Part shown: positions 16,573-24,537 of the stretch, in pieces
Layout: every line of letters begins with the position of its first letter
How positions within the stretch are numbered: the stretch's first letter is position 1
Assembly: GCA_018268465.1 (NCBI GenBank)
Contig: JAFDWN010000010.1
Span: 354,849-418,848, forward strand
Direction: 5' to 3'
Origin: Actinomycetota bacterium
GTDB taxonomy: Bacteria > Actinomycetota > Actinomycetes > Mycobacteriales > Mycobacteriaceae
Length of the DNA: 64,000 bases
Position numbers and translations under genes: made by a program
Notes under the pieces: generated by a model
Seen by the model: the letters and a program-made list of their open reading frames with translations, nothing else
Database searches by the model: none
What the model was told of the DNA's origin: nothing

Positions 16573-18119
16573 GGCGTTACTCCTTCCCGACGCCGATCCG
16601 CGGAGTATCCGTGTCGGTCGGCTCCATGGGGGATGAGAAGTGTTTTGGTTTCCAGGAATTCGTGCAGCCCGGCCACTCCGAGTTCGCGGCCGTTGCCGGA
16701 TTGCTTGTACCCGCCCGTCGGCGCGTCGACGTCGAACGGCGCACCGTTGATCACCACCCGCCCGGTCTGCATCCGCCGCGCGATGTCGAGCACCCGGTCC
16801 AGGTCGGCACCCCACACCGCGCCGCTGAGGCCGTAGACGGAGTCGTTGGCGATCCGGACCGCGTCGTCGTCATCCTCGTAGGGGATCAGCATGGCCACCG
16901 GTCCGAAGATCTCCTCCCGCGCGATCGTCATGGCCGGTGCGACGTGGGAGAACAGCGTGGGCAACACCCAGTTGCCGCCGGCGAGTCCGTCGGGAATCTG
17001 CGCGGGCCCCGGTAGGCCGCCGAGCACCAGGCGTGCTCCCTCGGCCACACCGCGGTCGAGGTAGGACACGACGGTCTCGTACTGGGCGCGGGTCGCGATG
17101 GGACCGATGTGGTCACCCGGAAGCCGCGGGTCGCCGATGCGCCAGCGGCCGGTGATATCCGCGGCCATGTCCACGGCCGCGTCGTAACGCCCGCGCGGCA
17201 CGAGAATTCTGCTGCACGCGGTGCAGGTCTGGCCCGAGTTGTAGTAGACGCCGGCCAGGGCGCCGGACATCGCGGTGTCGTCGTCGAGCGCGTCGTCGAG
17301 CAGGACGGCCGCGGACTTGCCGCCGAGTTCCAGCCCGACCCGTTTGATCGTGTCCGCCGCCGCGACGGACACCAGGCGCCCCGCGGCCGTCGATCCGGTG
17401 AACGAAACCGCCGCCACCCCGGGGTGTCTGGCCAGCCGGTCGCCGACCACCGTGCCGCGTCCCGTCACCAGATTGACGATGCCCGCGGGTGCGCCCATAT
17501 CGCGGGCGACGTCGGTGATCGTCTCGACGAGCAGGTAGGCGTCGAGCGGGGCCTCCAGGCTGGGCTTGAGGACCACGGTGCACCCCGCGGCGAGCGCGGC
17601 CGCGACCTTGATCGAGGCGAGGTAGAGCGGATAGTTCCACGGCGTGATCGCGGCGACGACACCGATCGGTTCGTAGCGCACCACGCTGGCGCCTGCGACG
17701 TCCTCCCAGCTGTGCTCGCGCGCGATGCGGGCGTAGGACCGGAACACGTCGACGCCGAGCTGGGCCTGCACAGCACGGGCGTTGTCGACCGGCGCCCCCA
17801 TCTCGGCGGTGATCCGCGCGGCGAACTCGTCGAGCCGCGCGGAGACACGCGTGGCGACCTCGTCGAGCAGTGCGGCGCGGAACTCGGGATCGGTTGCCGC
17901 CCAACGCGTGAGCGCATCGGCGGCGGCGTCGACGCCGCGGTCGGCGTCGGCTCCCCCGGCGACGGGGACGTGGGCGATCACCCGCCCCGTCGCCGGGTCG
18001 ACCACCGGCGCGGGCGGCGCCGGGTCGAGCGGCGCGCGCCACCGCCCGCCGATGATCAGCCCGTCGACGTGCAGCGGTGCGGGGACGTGGCGCACCGTCC
18101 CCGCGGTGGTGGCCGTCAC
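16569..18119 (-). CDS. NAD(P)-dependent aldehyde dehydrogenase
   Basis: A 516-residue aldehyde dehydrogenase. The cofactor loop ITPWNYPLYLASIK, the FTGSTAAGR motif, the general-base Glu in LELGGKSAAVL and the catalytic Cys in NSGQTCTACSRI are present, with EIFGPVAMLIPY and a C-terminal NGRELGVAGLHEFLETK. It would oxidise an aldehyde to an acid. The GTG at 18119 overlaps the Rieske oxygenase stop as GTGA, so the aldehyde may be the product of that oxygenase (for example an O- or N-dealkylation product). This link is an inference. Confidence 0.92.
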   Translation of the reverse strand: MTATTAGTVRHVPAPLHVDGLIIGGRWRAPLDPAPPAPVVDPATGRVIAHVPVAGGADADRGVDAAADALTRWAATDPEFRAALLDEVATRVSARLDEFAARITAEMGAPVDNARAVQAQLGVDVFRSYARIAREHSWEDVAGASVVRYEPIGVVAAITPWNYPLYLASIKVAAALAAGCTVVLKPSLEAPLDAYLLVETITDVARDMGAPAGIVNLVTGRGTVVGDRLARHPGVAAVSFTGSTAAGRLVSVAAADTIKRVGLELGGKSAAVLLDDALDDDTAMSGALAGVYYNSGQTCTACSRILVPRGRYDAAVDMAADITGRWRIGDPRLPGDHIGPIATRAQYETVVSYLDRGVAEGARLVLGGLPGPAQIPDGLAGGNWVLPTLFSHVAPAMTIAREEIFGPVAMLIPYEDDDDAVRIANDSVYGLSGAVWGADLDRVLDIARRMQTGRVVINGAPFDVDAPTGGYKQSGNGRELGVAGLHEFLETKTLLIPHGADRHGYSADRRREGVTP

Positions 18120-19255
18120 GCGTCCGTGCCGGCGAGTCTGCCCAGCACCCAGTGCTGGTAGCCCGCGATCAGCTTCTCCGACTCCAGCATGATCCGGCCC
18201 TGCCGCAGCGCGCCGGATCGGATGCCCTGTTGCACGGATTCGACGAGGACGGTGTCCTCCGCGCCGACCTCGTTGTCGAACACGATCATGTCGTCGATCC
18301 ACTCCTGGGACACGCCGGGACCGAAGTAGTAGTCGAGGAAGCCGCGACTGGTGTCCGGTCCGGTGGGGAGCACCGGCCCGATCGACAGGTTCGGCAGTCC
18401 CGGGTTGATGTTGACCTTCATATTCGGGAACGCCGCGAAGTAGCGGCCCTCCGGGATCACGCCGTCGCGTCCGGTGTAGCCGCCGTCCGGCGCCGCACCC
18501 GGACCCAGTGGCCGCAGCGGCCCGTTCTGCCAGGCCATCGTCGGCTCCAGCACGAGTTGATACGCCGCCATATCGGTGTCGAGGACGTGACTGAAGCCGG
18601 GGTGGGCGGTCGGGCAGTGGTAGCACTCCAGGTAGTTCTCGATCGCGACCTTCCAGTTGCACTTCAGGTCGTAGGAGACCCGGAAGTGGAACGTCAGGTC
18701 GTCGACGTCGATGCCGGCGCCCGCGGTCAGTGCGGGGATGTCGGCGAGCTGGGCGTCCAGCGGTTCGGGTGCCGCATCGAGATTGGCGAACAGGAACGGG
18801 CCCCACGTCTGGGCCGACGCCTTGCGCAGGCCCAGTTCGGATTGCGGGAAATCCGCCTCGGCCCGGGCTCGTGGCGCGCCCTTGAGGCTGCCGTCCAGGC
18901 CGTAGGTCCAGGCGTGGTAGTGGCACTGCAGGGTGCGGCGCTGCCCGCACTCCTCCAGCACCACCTTGGCGGCGCGGTGCCTGCACACGTTGTGGAAGGC
19001 GTTGAGCGAACCGTCCCGGTCGCGCACCACCACGATCGGGTTTCCCGCGATGTCGGCGGTGACGAACTGTCCGGGTTGTGCGACGTCCGCGGCCCGGCCG
19101 ATGTACTGCCAGGTCCTGGCGAAGATCGCCGAGGTCTCGGCGGCCAGGACGGCGGGGTCGGTGTACCAGCTCAACGGCAGCGTCTTGCCCTGTTCCAGAT
19201 CGTGCGCGATGCGGGCGGCTTCGGCGGCGTCGACGACGAATGGTCCTTGGTTCAC
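18116..19255 (-). CDS. Rieske non-heme iron oxygenase, catalytic (alpha) subunit
   Basis: A 379-residue Rieske oxygenase. The [2Fe-2S] ligands are C-R-H (in NVCRHRAAK) and C-H-Y-H (in LQCHYHAWTYG). The mononuclear iron site is seen in ENYLECYHCPTAHPGF (bridging acid and two His), with the third ligand acid likely in IVFDNEVGAED. The CNWKVAIENYLECYH text is closest in style to choline, betaine and carnitine monooxygenases and O/N-demethylases rather than classical arene dioxygenases; no beta subunit gene is present, consistent with an alpha-only enzyme. Electrons likely come from the reductase encoded at 23462-24400. ATG 19255 overlaps the SDR stop as ATGA. Confidence 0.92.
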   Translation of the reverse strand: MNQGPFVVDAAEAARIAHDLEQGKTLPLSWYTDPAVLAAETSAIFARTWQYIGRAADVAQPGQFVTADIAGNPIVVVRDRDGSLNAFHNVCRHRAAKVVLEECGQRRTLQCHYHAWTYGLDGSLKGAPRARAEADFPQSELGLRKASAQTWGPFLFANLDAAPEPLDAQLADIPALTAGAGIDVDDLTFHFRVSYDLKCNWKVAIENYLECYHCPTAHPGFSHVLDTDMAAYQLVLEPTMAWQNGPLRPLGPGAAPDGGYTGRDGVIPEGRYFAAFPNMKVNINPGLPNLSIGPVLPTGPDTSRGFLDYYFGPGVSQEWIDDMIVFDNEVGAEDTVLVESVQQGIRSGALRQGRIMLESEKLIAGYQHWVLGRLAGTDA

Positions 19256-20085
19256 GATCGGGAATCCCTTCCGGCGGTTGAGGTGACGAGTTCTGCATGG
19301 TGGGCGCCCTGCGACGGGTTGGGCGTGCGGGTGGCGGCGTGCATCGGCACACCCAGCGACCTGCCGCCGTCGGCGGCGAAGACCGCTCCGGTGACGTAGC
19401 TCGACTGCTCACCGAGCAGGAAGGCGGCGACGTCGGCGATCTCGCCGGCGGTGCCGAACCGTCCCAGCGGGATCAGGTCGAGCATGCGCTCCTGGGCGCC
19501 CGGGTCGGAGAGTATGCCGGCCACCGCATTGTCGGTGGGGACGAATCCGGGCGCCAGCGCGTTCACCCGGATCCGGTCCGGTCCCCATTCCCTGGCCACC
19601 GATTTGGTGAAGGCGATCATGCCCGCCTTGGCGGCGGCCGAATGCGCGACGAGCGGAGCGCCCGTCCACGCGTAACTGGCGACGATGTTGAGGACGACTC
19701 CGGGCCTGCCCTCCCGGATGAGCCGGCGTGCCAGGGCCTGTGAGGCGTTGAACGTGCCGTACAGGGAGATCTCGACGACAGCGCGGAAGGCCCGGGAGCT
19801 CAGGTCGACCGTCCGCGCGGTGAAGTTGCCCGCCGCATTGTTCACCAGACCGTCGACGCCGGGCAGCCCGTCGATGACCGCCGCCACCGCGTCGTGATCG
19901 CGGACGTCGACGGCGTAGACGGATACGTTTCCGGGCTCGCCTGCCAGGCTTTCGGCGGCCGCCTCCAGCTTGGCGGGGGTCCTGGAGATCAGCACCACGT
20001 CGTCGCCGTCGCGGACCAGCCGCTGCGCGATGGCGTACCCGATTCCGGTCGCACCCCCGGTGACGACGATCGTGCGCGCGCTCAC
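19252..20085 (-). CDS. SDR oxidoreductase, 2,4-dienoyl-CoA-reductase-like
   Basis: A 277-residue short-chain dehydrogenase with the NADP(H) motif TGGATGIGYAIA, NNAAGNF in the central strand and GxP-type PGFVPTDN. The catalytic position reads AHSAAAKAG: the Lys is kept but the usual YxxxK Tyr is replaced, with Ser four residues before the Lys. This pattern is typical of SDR-type 2,4-dienoyl-CoA reductases and related enoyl reductases. NNAAGNF is also common in that group. The C-terminal tail of about 25 residues is an extension. GTG 20085 overlaps the FadE stop as GTGA. The role is probably reduction of a dienoyl-CoA intermediate. Confidence 0.85.
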   Translation of the reverse strand: MSARTIVVTGGATGIGYAIAQRLVRDGDDVVLISRTPAKLEAAAESLAGEPGNVSVYAVDVRDHDAVAAVIDGLPGVDGLVNNAAGNFTARTVDLSSRAFRAVVEISLYGTFNASQALARRLIREGRPGVVLNIVASYAWTGAPLVAHSAAAKAGMIAFTKSVAREWGPDRIRVNALAPGFVPTDNAVAGILSDPGAQERMLDLIPLGRFGTAGEIADVAAFLLGEQSSYVTGAVFAADGGRSLGVPMHAATRTPNPSQGAHHAELVTSTAGRDSRS

Positions 20086-20930
20086 CGGTGTGCCTTCGCG
20101 GCGGTCACCGCCGCCACCAGCGGCGGCGTCCAGGACCGCAGCGCTTCGGCGCGGCGGGAGTACCGCTGCAGCGGGTACTCCAGGGTGAATCCGAGCCCGC
20201 CCAGAATCTGGTGGCAGTCCTTGACCACTCGGTAGGCCGCCACCCCGGCCTGGCGCAGCACGGATCCACCCGGCCGGCGCGCCGCCGCCATCTGCAGCCC
20301 CTCGCTTGCCGTGGCGCAGTCCGCGATCTTCTTGGCCACCGCGTCGAGGTGGGTCAGCGGCTTGCCGAATGCGATGCGCTCGGCGGCATATCCCGTCGCC
20401 AGGTCCAGCGCGCCCGCCGAGAGCCCGGCGAGGTAGCCGGTCATCGCCGTGATCCAGGCGTCGACGGCCGCGGGCGACACCACCGCCGGACCTGCGGGTG
20501 CGGTGCCGACGATGGCCACCGCCTGCGCGTCGACGTAGGCGATCGGCGCGGCGTCGGTGATCTCGACGAGTGCGGCGCCGTCAGTGCCGCACAGCCAGGC
20601 GGTGTCGCCCGGACCGAGGTAGCGGGCGAGGGCGATGTCGCCGGCGTCCAGGGCCACGCCGTGGCCGAGCAGGTCGTCGACGATGTCGAGCGGGGCCAGC
20701 GCGCGGCCCAGCTCGACCGCGGCAGGTCCGAGGAAATCGGGGCCGACGGATTCGTCCGCGACGTCGAACCATCCGGCCCCGACGAGGCGCTCACGCAAGG
20801 ACGGGGTGCGGTCGTCGGACGGTGCGGTGGGTGACCAGTCCGCCGGAGCCGTCGCGGTCTCGCAGATCCTGCGGACGGTGGCGGTGAAATCACGGATATC
20901 GGCGTCGAGGGCGGCGGTGTCGGTGGTCAT
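20082..20930 (-). CDS. Short acyl-CoA dehydrogenase-like subunit (FadE, non-catalytic type)
   Basis: A 282-residue member of the acyl-CoA dehydrogenase family, about 100 residues shorter than a full subunit. The C-terminal helical domain is clear (RIAFGKPLTHLDAVAKKIAD, then HQILGGLGFTLEYPLQRYSRR). The middle beta-domain is degenerate and the C-terminal WEGTSEIQ-type Glu motif is absent. This matches the partner subunit in mycobacterial alpha2beta2 FadE complexes (ChsE type), where one chain lacks catalytic residues. The likely partner is the 391-residue FadE of the same operon. ATG 20930 overlaps the CoA transferase stop as ATGA. Confidence 0.85.
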   Translation of the reverse strand: MTTDTAALDADIRDFTATVRRICETATAPADWSPTAPSDDRTPSLRERLVGAGWFDVADESVGPDFLGPAAVELGRALAPLDIVDDLLGHGVALDAGDIALARYLGPGDTAWLCGTDGAALVEITDAAPIAYVDAQAVAIVGTAPAGPAVVSPAAVDAWITAMTGYLAGLSAGALDLATGYAAERIAFGKPLTHLDAVAKKIADCATASEGLQMAAARRPGGSVLRQAGVAAYRVVKDCHQILGGLGFTLEYPLQRYSRRAEALRSWTPPLVAAVTAAKAHR

Positions 20931-22159
20931 CGGGGTGTGCTTCCTTCGGGTGTGTGCAGTTGGCTGAGCTGCTCGCGCAGGGCCTCGGTGTGCTCGCCGA
21001 GGCGCGGTGCGCTGTGTGCGTCCGGGGTGGCGCCCCCGTCGATCTTGAAGAGGGTGCCGAGGACGCTGACGTCGCCGACGCCGGGCTGGTCGATGTGCTG
21101 GACGAGGCCGTTGGCCCTGACCTGCTCGGCGCGGTGGGCGTGGGAGATCTCGCGGACCGGGCCGGCGGGTATGCCGGATTCGGCGAAGGTGGCGATCCAC
21201 TGTTGGACCGTTCGTGTCGAGATCACCTCGGCGAACCGGTGTTTGAGCGCGCTGCGAGCTGCGTGCTCCTGCGCGTCGGCGGGCCTGGCCTGTGGATTGG
21301 CCGCCCACGGGTCGTCGATGCCGAGCAGGTTCGCGACGGTGGTGCGCTGAGCCAGGTTGAGGCAGGCGAGCGCGATGTACCCGTCGGCGGCCTCATAGCA
21401 GCGGTAGTAGGGTTCGAGTTCGTCGGAATCGCGGACCTCGCCGGCGATCTGGCCCAGCCGGGTGCGGTCGCAGAACGGCGGGGTGGCGTCGCGCTCCGCT
21501 CCGATCGCGACGAAACGCTGCACCTGCACGGCCAGTGCGGCGCCGAGCAGCGACACCTCGATACCTTTGGCGGTTCCGTCGCCGCCGCGGCGGAACCGGT
21601 CGGCCAGACCCAGCAGCGCCGCGGAGAATGTCAGCAGCCCGGCGGTGAGGTCGGCCATCGCGATACCCCCCGACCGACGTGGCACCCGGTCACCGGGGCG
21701 GGCGTCGGCAAGCAGCAGCCCCGAGGCGGCTTGGGCGATGAGGTCGTACCCCAGTGTCGGCGCTTCGGGTCCGTCGGTGCCGAACGCCGACACGCAGCAC
21801 CAGACCGCCTGTGGGTTCACCGCTTCGACGGACTGCCGGTCAAGCCCGAACTCGCGGGCCCGGGCGGGCGGCATATTGTGGATGACGACATCGGCGCTGC
21901 GCAGGAGCGCACGGCTGAACTGTTGTCCTTCTTCGGTTTTCAAATCGGCGACGACGGACTTCTTGTTGCGGTTCAGCGAGATGAACCACCGTCCCCCGTC
22001 GGCGGTGATGGGCTCGTAGTGCCGCCACGCGTCACCGCGCGGTGGTTCGACCTTGATGACCTCGGCACCCAGGTCGGCCAGCAGCATCGCCGCGAAGGGT
22101 CCGGCGACATACTGGGCGTAGTCCAGTACCCGTAGCCCGGCGAGCGGCCCGGTGGTCAT
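20927..22159 (-). CDS. CaiB/BaiF-type family III CoA transferase
   Basis: A 410-residue family III CoA transferase. The N-terminal LAGLRVLDYAQYVAGPFAAMLLADLGAEVIKVEPP-type opening is characteristic, as are the NRNKKSVVADLKTEEG motif and AFGTDGPEAPTLGYDLIAQA; the catalytic Asp is expected in the MADLTAG region. It moves CoA between an acyl-CoA donor and a carboxylate, so it can activate the acid in this pathway without an ATP-dependent ligase. ATG 22159 overlaps the FadE stop as ATGA. Residues before it in the longer frame belong to the antisense of the FadE gene. Confidence 0.9.
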   Translation of the reverse strand: MTTGPLAGLRVLDYAQYVAGPFAAMLLADLGAEVIKVEPPRGDAWRHYEPITADGGRWFISLNRNKKSVVADLKTEEGQQFSRALLRSADVVIHNMPPARAREFGLDRQSVEAVNPQAVWCCVSAFGTDGPEAPTLGYDLIAQAASGLLLADARPGDRVPRRSGGIAMADLTAGLLTFSAALLGLADRFRRGGDGTAKGIEVSLLGAALAVQVQRFVAIGAERDATPPFCDRTRLGQIAGEVRDSDELEPYYRCYEAADGYIALACLNLAQRTTVANLLGIDDPWAANPQARPADAQEHAARSALKHRFAEVISTRTVQQWIATFAESGIPAGPVREISHAHRAEQVRANGLVQHIDQPGVGDVSVLGTLFKIDGGATPDAHSAPRLGEHTEALREQLSQLHTPEGSTPR

Positions 22160-23331
22160 GCGCCCGCACCGATGCGGCGCCGGGAGATGTTCTTGCGCTG
22201 GATGTCCGAAACCCCACCGGCGATGGTGGTGGCGACGGCGGCCCGCGCGAAGGCCGCCAGCTTGCCGTCCAGGACCGCACCCGGGCCGTGTTCGACCAAG
22301 GCGCGCGGCCCGACCAGGTCGACCGCGACGGTGGCGAGTTCCTGCATCAGCACCGCGATCGAGAGCTTGGCCATCGACGACTCCGCACTCGCGTCCGCTC
22401 CTGCGGCCAACCGCATGGTGGCGCGGCGCCCGTGCTCGCGGGCGATGTGCACGTCGCCGCGCAGGCGGTTCAGCGTGTCGCGGCCCGGGCGGTCGGTGAC
22501 CACCGCCTCCAGCCCGTCCAGCAGGCGCAGCATGACGCCGACCTTCTCGCTGGTGACGCGCTCGTAGTCGAGTGTGCCCATGAGGATCTGCCAACCGGCG
22601 TTCTCCGCGCCGACCAGCTGGTCGGCCGGCACCGCGACGTCCGTCAGCGTGAGTTCGCCCAGCGTGCCCCCGCCCAGGGTGCGGTGCACGTCAACGACGA
22701 TGCCGGGGGTGGTGATGTCGACGAGGAAGACCGACAGCCCGCGGTGGCGGGAATCCGGGGTGCCGGTCCGGGCGGCCAGGTAGACCCAGTCGGACACTTC
22801 GGCGCTGGAGGTCCAGATCTTGCGGCCGTTGACGATGTAGCGGTCGCCGTCGCGGCGCGCCACCGTGCGCAGCGACCCGAGGTCGCTGCCCGCCTCGGGT
22901 TCGGAGAAGCCCTGGCAGAAGATCAGGTCGCCGGATGCGATGCCGGGGATGAAGCGAGCACACATGTCGTCGCTCGCGTACTGCAGCAGGGCGTTGCCGA
23001 TCGTCTTGACCGACAGCAGGTAGCTCGACATCGGCAGCCAGTGGTAACCCATCTGCTCCTCGACGGCGAAGGTCACCAGCGGGTCGAGTCCGCGGCCGCC
23101 GAATCGCACGGGCCAGTGCATCCCGATCAGCCCGGCCCTGCCGTATGCGGCGTACGCCGCCCGTGAGTCGGCGTCCGACGGCGACCCTTGCGTCGGCAAC
23201 ACACCGCAGCCGCGGACACCGAATTCTTCTGCCAGTCTTGCGAGTTCGACGTTGGTGTCGGCGATCACCGCGTCGGCGTCAGCTGCGATGTCCGGTCCGG
23301 TGATGGTTGTCGTCCCGATTGCGGTGGTCAT
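22156..23331 (-). CDS. Acyl-CoA dehydrogenase (FadE, catalytic type)
   Basis: A 391-residue acyl-CoA dehydrogenase. Features are FGGRGLDPLVTFAVEEQMG, the FAD-contact FSEPEAGSDLGSL, WTSSAEVSDWVYLAART, and a C-terminal AGGVSDIQRKNISRRRIG where ordinary enzymes carry the EGTSEIQ Glu. A Glu at about 257 in TLDYERV occupies the alternative catalytic position used by isovaleryl-CoA dehydrogenase and the ChsE-type mycobacterial enzymes. It is the first gene of the 14-gene operon; its leader has two palindromes (23370-23384 and 23449-23466). It probably forms a heteromer with the short FadE at 20082-20930. Confidence 0.9.
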   Translation of the reverse strand: MTTAIGTTTITGPDIAADADAVIADTNVELARLAEEFGVRGCGVLPTQGSPSDADSRAAYAAYGRAGLIGMHWPVRFGGRGLDPLVTFAVEEQMGYHWLPMSSYLLSVKTIGNALLQYASDDMCARFIPGIASGDLIFCQGFSEPEAGSDLGSLRTVARRDGDRYIVNGRKIWTSSAEVSDWVYLAARTGTPDSRHRGLSVFLVDITTPGIVVDVHRTLGGGTLGELTLTDVAVPADQLVGAENAGWQILMGTLDYERVTSEKVGVMLRLLDGLEAVVTDRPGRDTLNRLRGDVHIAREHGRRATMRLAAGADASAESSMAKLSIAVLMQELATVAVDLVGPRALVEHGPGAVLDGKLAAFARAAVATTIAGGVSDIQRKNISRRRIGAGA

Positions 23332-23369
23332 GGGTGTGTCTCAGCTCCGATTACTGCTCGACCGATGAT

Positions 23370-23384
23370 TTTCATTGGATGAAA
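23370..23384. promoter_or_regulatory. Palindrome in the leader of the 14-gene operon
   Basis: TTTCATTGGATGAAA, perfect 6-bp arms with a 3-bp spacer, 39 bp before the FadE start. Just upstream on the minus strand is an AT-rich CTATATAG stretch (23391-23398) that could be a -10 element. It is a plausible repressor site or transcript hairpin and differs in sequence from the ACTGA-N8-TCAG sites nearby. Confidence 0.5.
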
Positions 23385-23448
23385 GTAACTTCTATATAGT
23401 GAATGTTAGGTGGCGTCCGCGTTCCGTGTCAACGGTGCCGGCCGTTTT

Positions 23449-23466
23449 ACTGACTCTCGACTCAGA
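23449..23466. promoter_or_regulatory. ACTGA-N8-TCAG operator, site 1 (before the 14-gene operon)
   Basis: ACTGACTCTCGACTCAGA, 118 bp upstream of the FadE start and overlapping the stop codon of the reductase gene. It shares the 12-mer TTTACTGACTCT with site 2 (24485-24496). Same spacing as the other four sites of this family. Confidence 0.6.
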
Positions 23467-24400
23467 TATCCAGCACGAGCTTGCGCGACCGCGACCGCCC
23501 GACGCAGATCATCATCACGTTGTTGGCCTGCCGCTCCGCCTCGCTGAGCACTTCGTCGGCATGCTCGGGTTCACCTGAGAGCACCGCGGTTTCACAGCTG
23601 CCGCAGAAACCCTCCCGGCAGGCCCATGGGTGGTCCGCGACGGCTTCGAGCACCTTGTCGAGGATGGTCGAGCCGGGATCGACGCTCACCGTCACGCCCG
23701 TCCTGGCGAGTTCCACCTCGAAGACGCCGCCCGCCACGGGCATCCGCGCTTCGCCCGCGCCGCCGAACCGTTCGAAATGGACCGCGCCGACCCGCCGCTC
23801 GGCGCCACACACCGCCCGGACCGCGCTCAACAACGGTTCGGGGCCACAGCAGTACACCTGCGTCCCCTCGGGGCGACCGGCCACTTCACCGGCGATGTCG
23901 ATCCGGCCCGCCACATCCTCCGGAACCAGGCATGCCGCGTCGCCGAACCCGCTGACTTCGTCGGCGAACGCCATCGACGCACGCGTTCTTCCGCCGTACA
24001 CGACACGAAAATCCTTGCCGGACTTGGCGACCGCACGAATCATCGGAAGAATCGGCGTGATTCCGATGCCACCGGCGATGAACAGGTAGGCCTCGGCATC
24101 GCCGAGGGGAAAATGGTTGCGCGGCCCCCGGGCGGCGACCTCCGCGCCCACCACCACCTTGTGGAACTCACGTGAGCCCCCTCTGCCGTCGGGTTGCTCG
24201 AGGACGGCCACGGTGTAACCGGTCCGATCCTCGGGATCGCCGCACAGGGAGTAGTGCCGCACCAACCCGGACGGCAGGGTGAACTCCAGGTGCGCCCCGG
24301 GCTCCCAGGGTTCCAGTGCGCCGCCGTCGGGGTGTTCGAAGCGGAACGACCGGACGCCCACGGCTTCCTGGCACACATTGCGGGCCACGAGGACGGTCAT
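23462..24400 (-). CDS. Rieske oxygenase reductase (phthalate dioxygenase reductase/VanB type)
   Basis: A 312-residue flavin and [2Fe-2S] reductase. Domains in order: flavin-binding barrel with RHYSLCG (about 55-61), NAD domain with FIAGGIGITPIL and the CCGPEPL motif, then a C-terminal plant-type ferredoxin with C-x4-C-x2-C (ACREGFCGSCE) and the fourth Cys in MMICVGRS. It passes electrons from NAD(P)H to a Rieske oxygenase in the cytoplasm. ATG 24400 (MTVLVARNV) begins the barrel; the frame upstream is shadow. It stands 130 bp before the 14-gene operon on the same strand, and operator sites lie on both sides, so it is almost certainly the partner of the oxygenase at 18116-19255. Confidence 0.9.
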   Translation of the reverse strand: MTVLVARNVCQEAVGVRSFRFEHPDGGALEPWEPGAHLEFTLPSGLVRHYSLCGDPEDRTGYTVAVLEQPDGRGGSREFHKVVVGAEVAARGPRNHFPLGDAEAYLFIAGGIGITPILPMIRAVAKSGKDFRVVYGGRTRASMAFADEVSGFGDAACLVPEDVAGRIDIAGEVAGRPEGTQVYCCGPEPLLSAVRAVCGAERRVGAVHFERFGGAGEARMPVAGGVFEVELARTGVTVSVDPGSTILDKVLEAVADHPWACREGFCGSCETAVLSGEPEHADEVLSEAERQANNVMMICVGRSRSRKLVLDI

Positions 24401-24442
24401 CGACCGCGTCCTGGATTTTCGAACCGCGAAAGGAGCTTCCGC

Positions 24443-24499
24443 ATGACGGCAACTGTACGACCGCGCACCTCGGCGCGTCAATACTTTACTGACTCTTGA
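24443..24499 (+). CDS. Possible 18-residue peptide opposite the reductase promoter
   Basis: On the plus strand AAAGGAG (24429-24435) stands 7 nt before ATG 24443, opening an 18-codon frame (MTATVRPRTSARQYFTDS) whose stop lies inside operator site 2. The ribosome-binding site is better than that of many real genes here. It could be a leader peptide, the stump of a lost divergent gene, or chance. I recognise no motif. Confidence 0.25.
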   Translation: MTATVRPRTSARQYFTDS

Positions 24500-24505
24500 A
24501 TCAGT
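24488..24505. promoter_or_regulatory. ACTGA-N8-TCAG operator, site 2 (before the reductase gene)
   Basis: ACTGACTCTTGAATCAGT. The symmetry extends to 11-bp arms (24485-24495 and 24498-24508) with a single mismatch, making it the strongest site of the family. It is about 88 bp upstream of the reductase start and downstream of the IclR gene. Confidence 0.68.
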
Positions 24506-24510
24506 AAATA

Positions 24511-24528
24511 ACTGATTACGCGATCAGT
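24511..24528. promoter_or_regulatory. ACTGA-N8-TCAG operator, site 3 (before the reductase gene)
   Basis: ACTGATTACGCGATCAGT, six-base perfect arms. Its centre is 23 bp from that of site 2, about two helical turns, so two dimers could bind side by side. Confidence 0.62.
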
Positions 24529-24537
24529 ACAAACCGT

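Noticed and set aside
16569-18119. Betaine aldehyde dehydrogenase assignment (choline pathway with the Rieske enzyme)
   Set aside because: The Rieske protein resembles choline/betaine monooxygenases in style, but the importer is not of the glycine-betaine type and the rest of the operon is CoA-ester chemistry, so a choline role is not supported.
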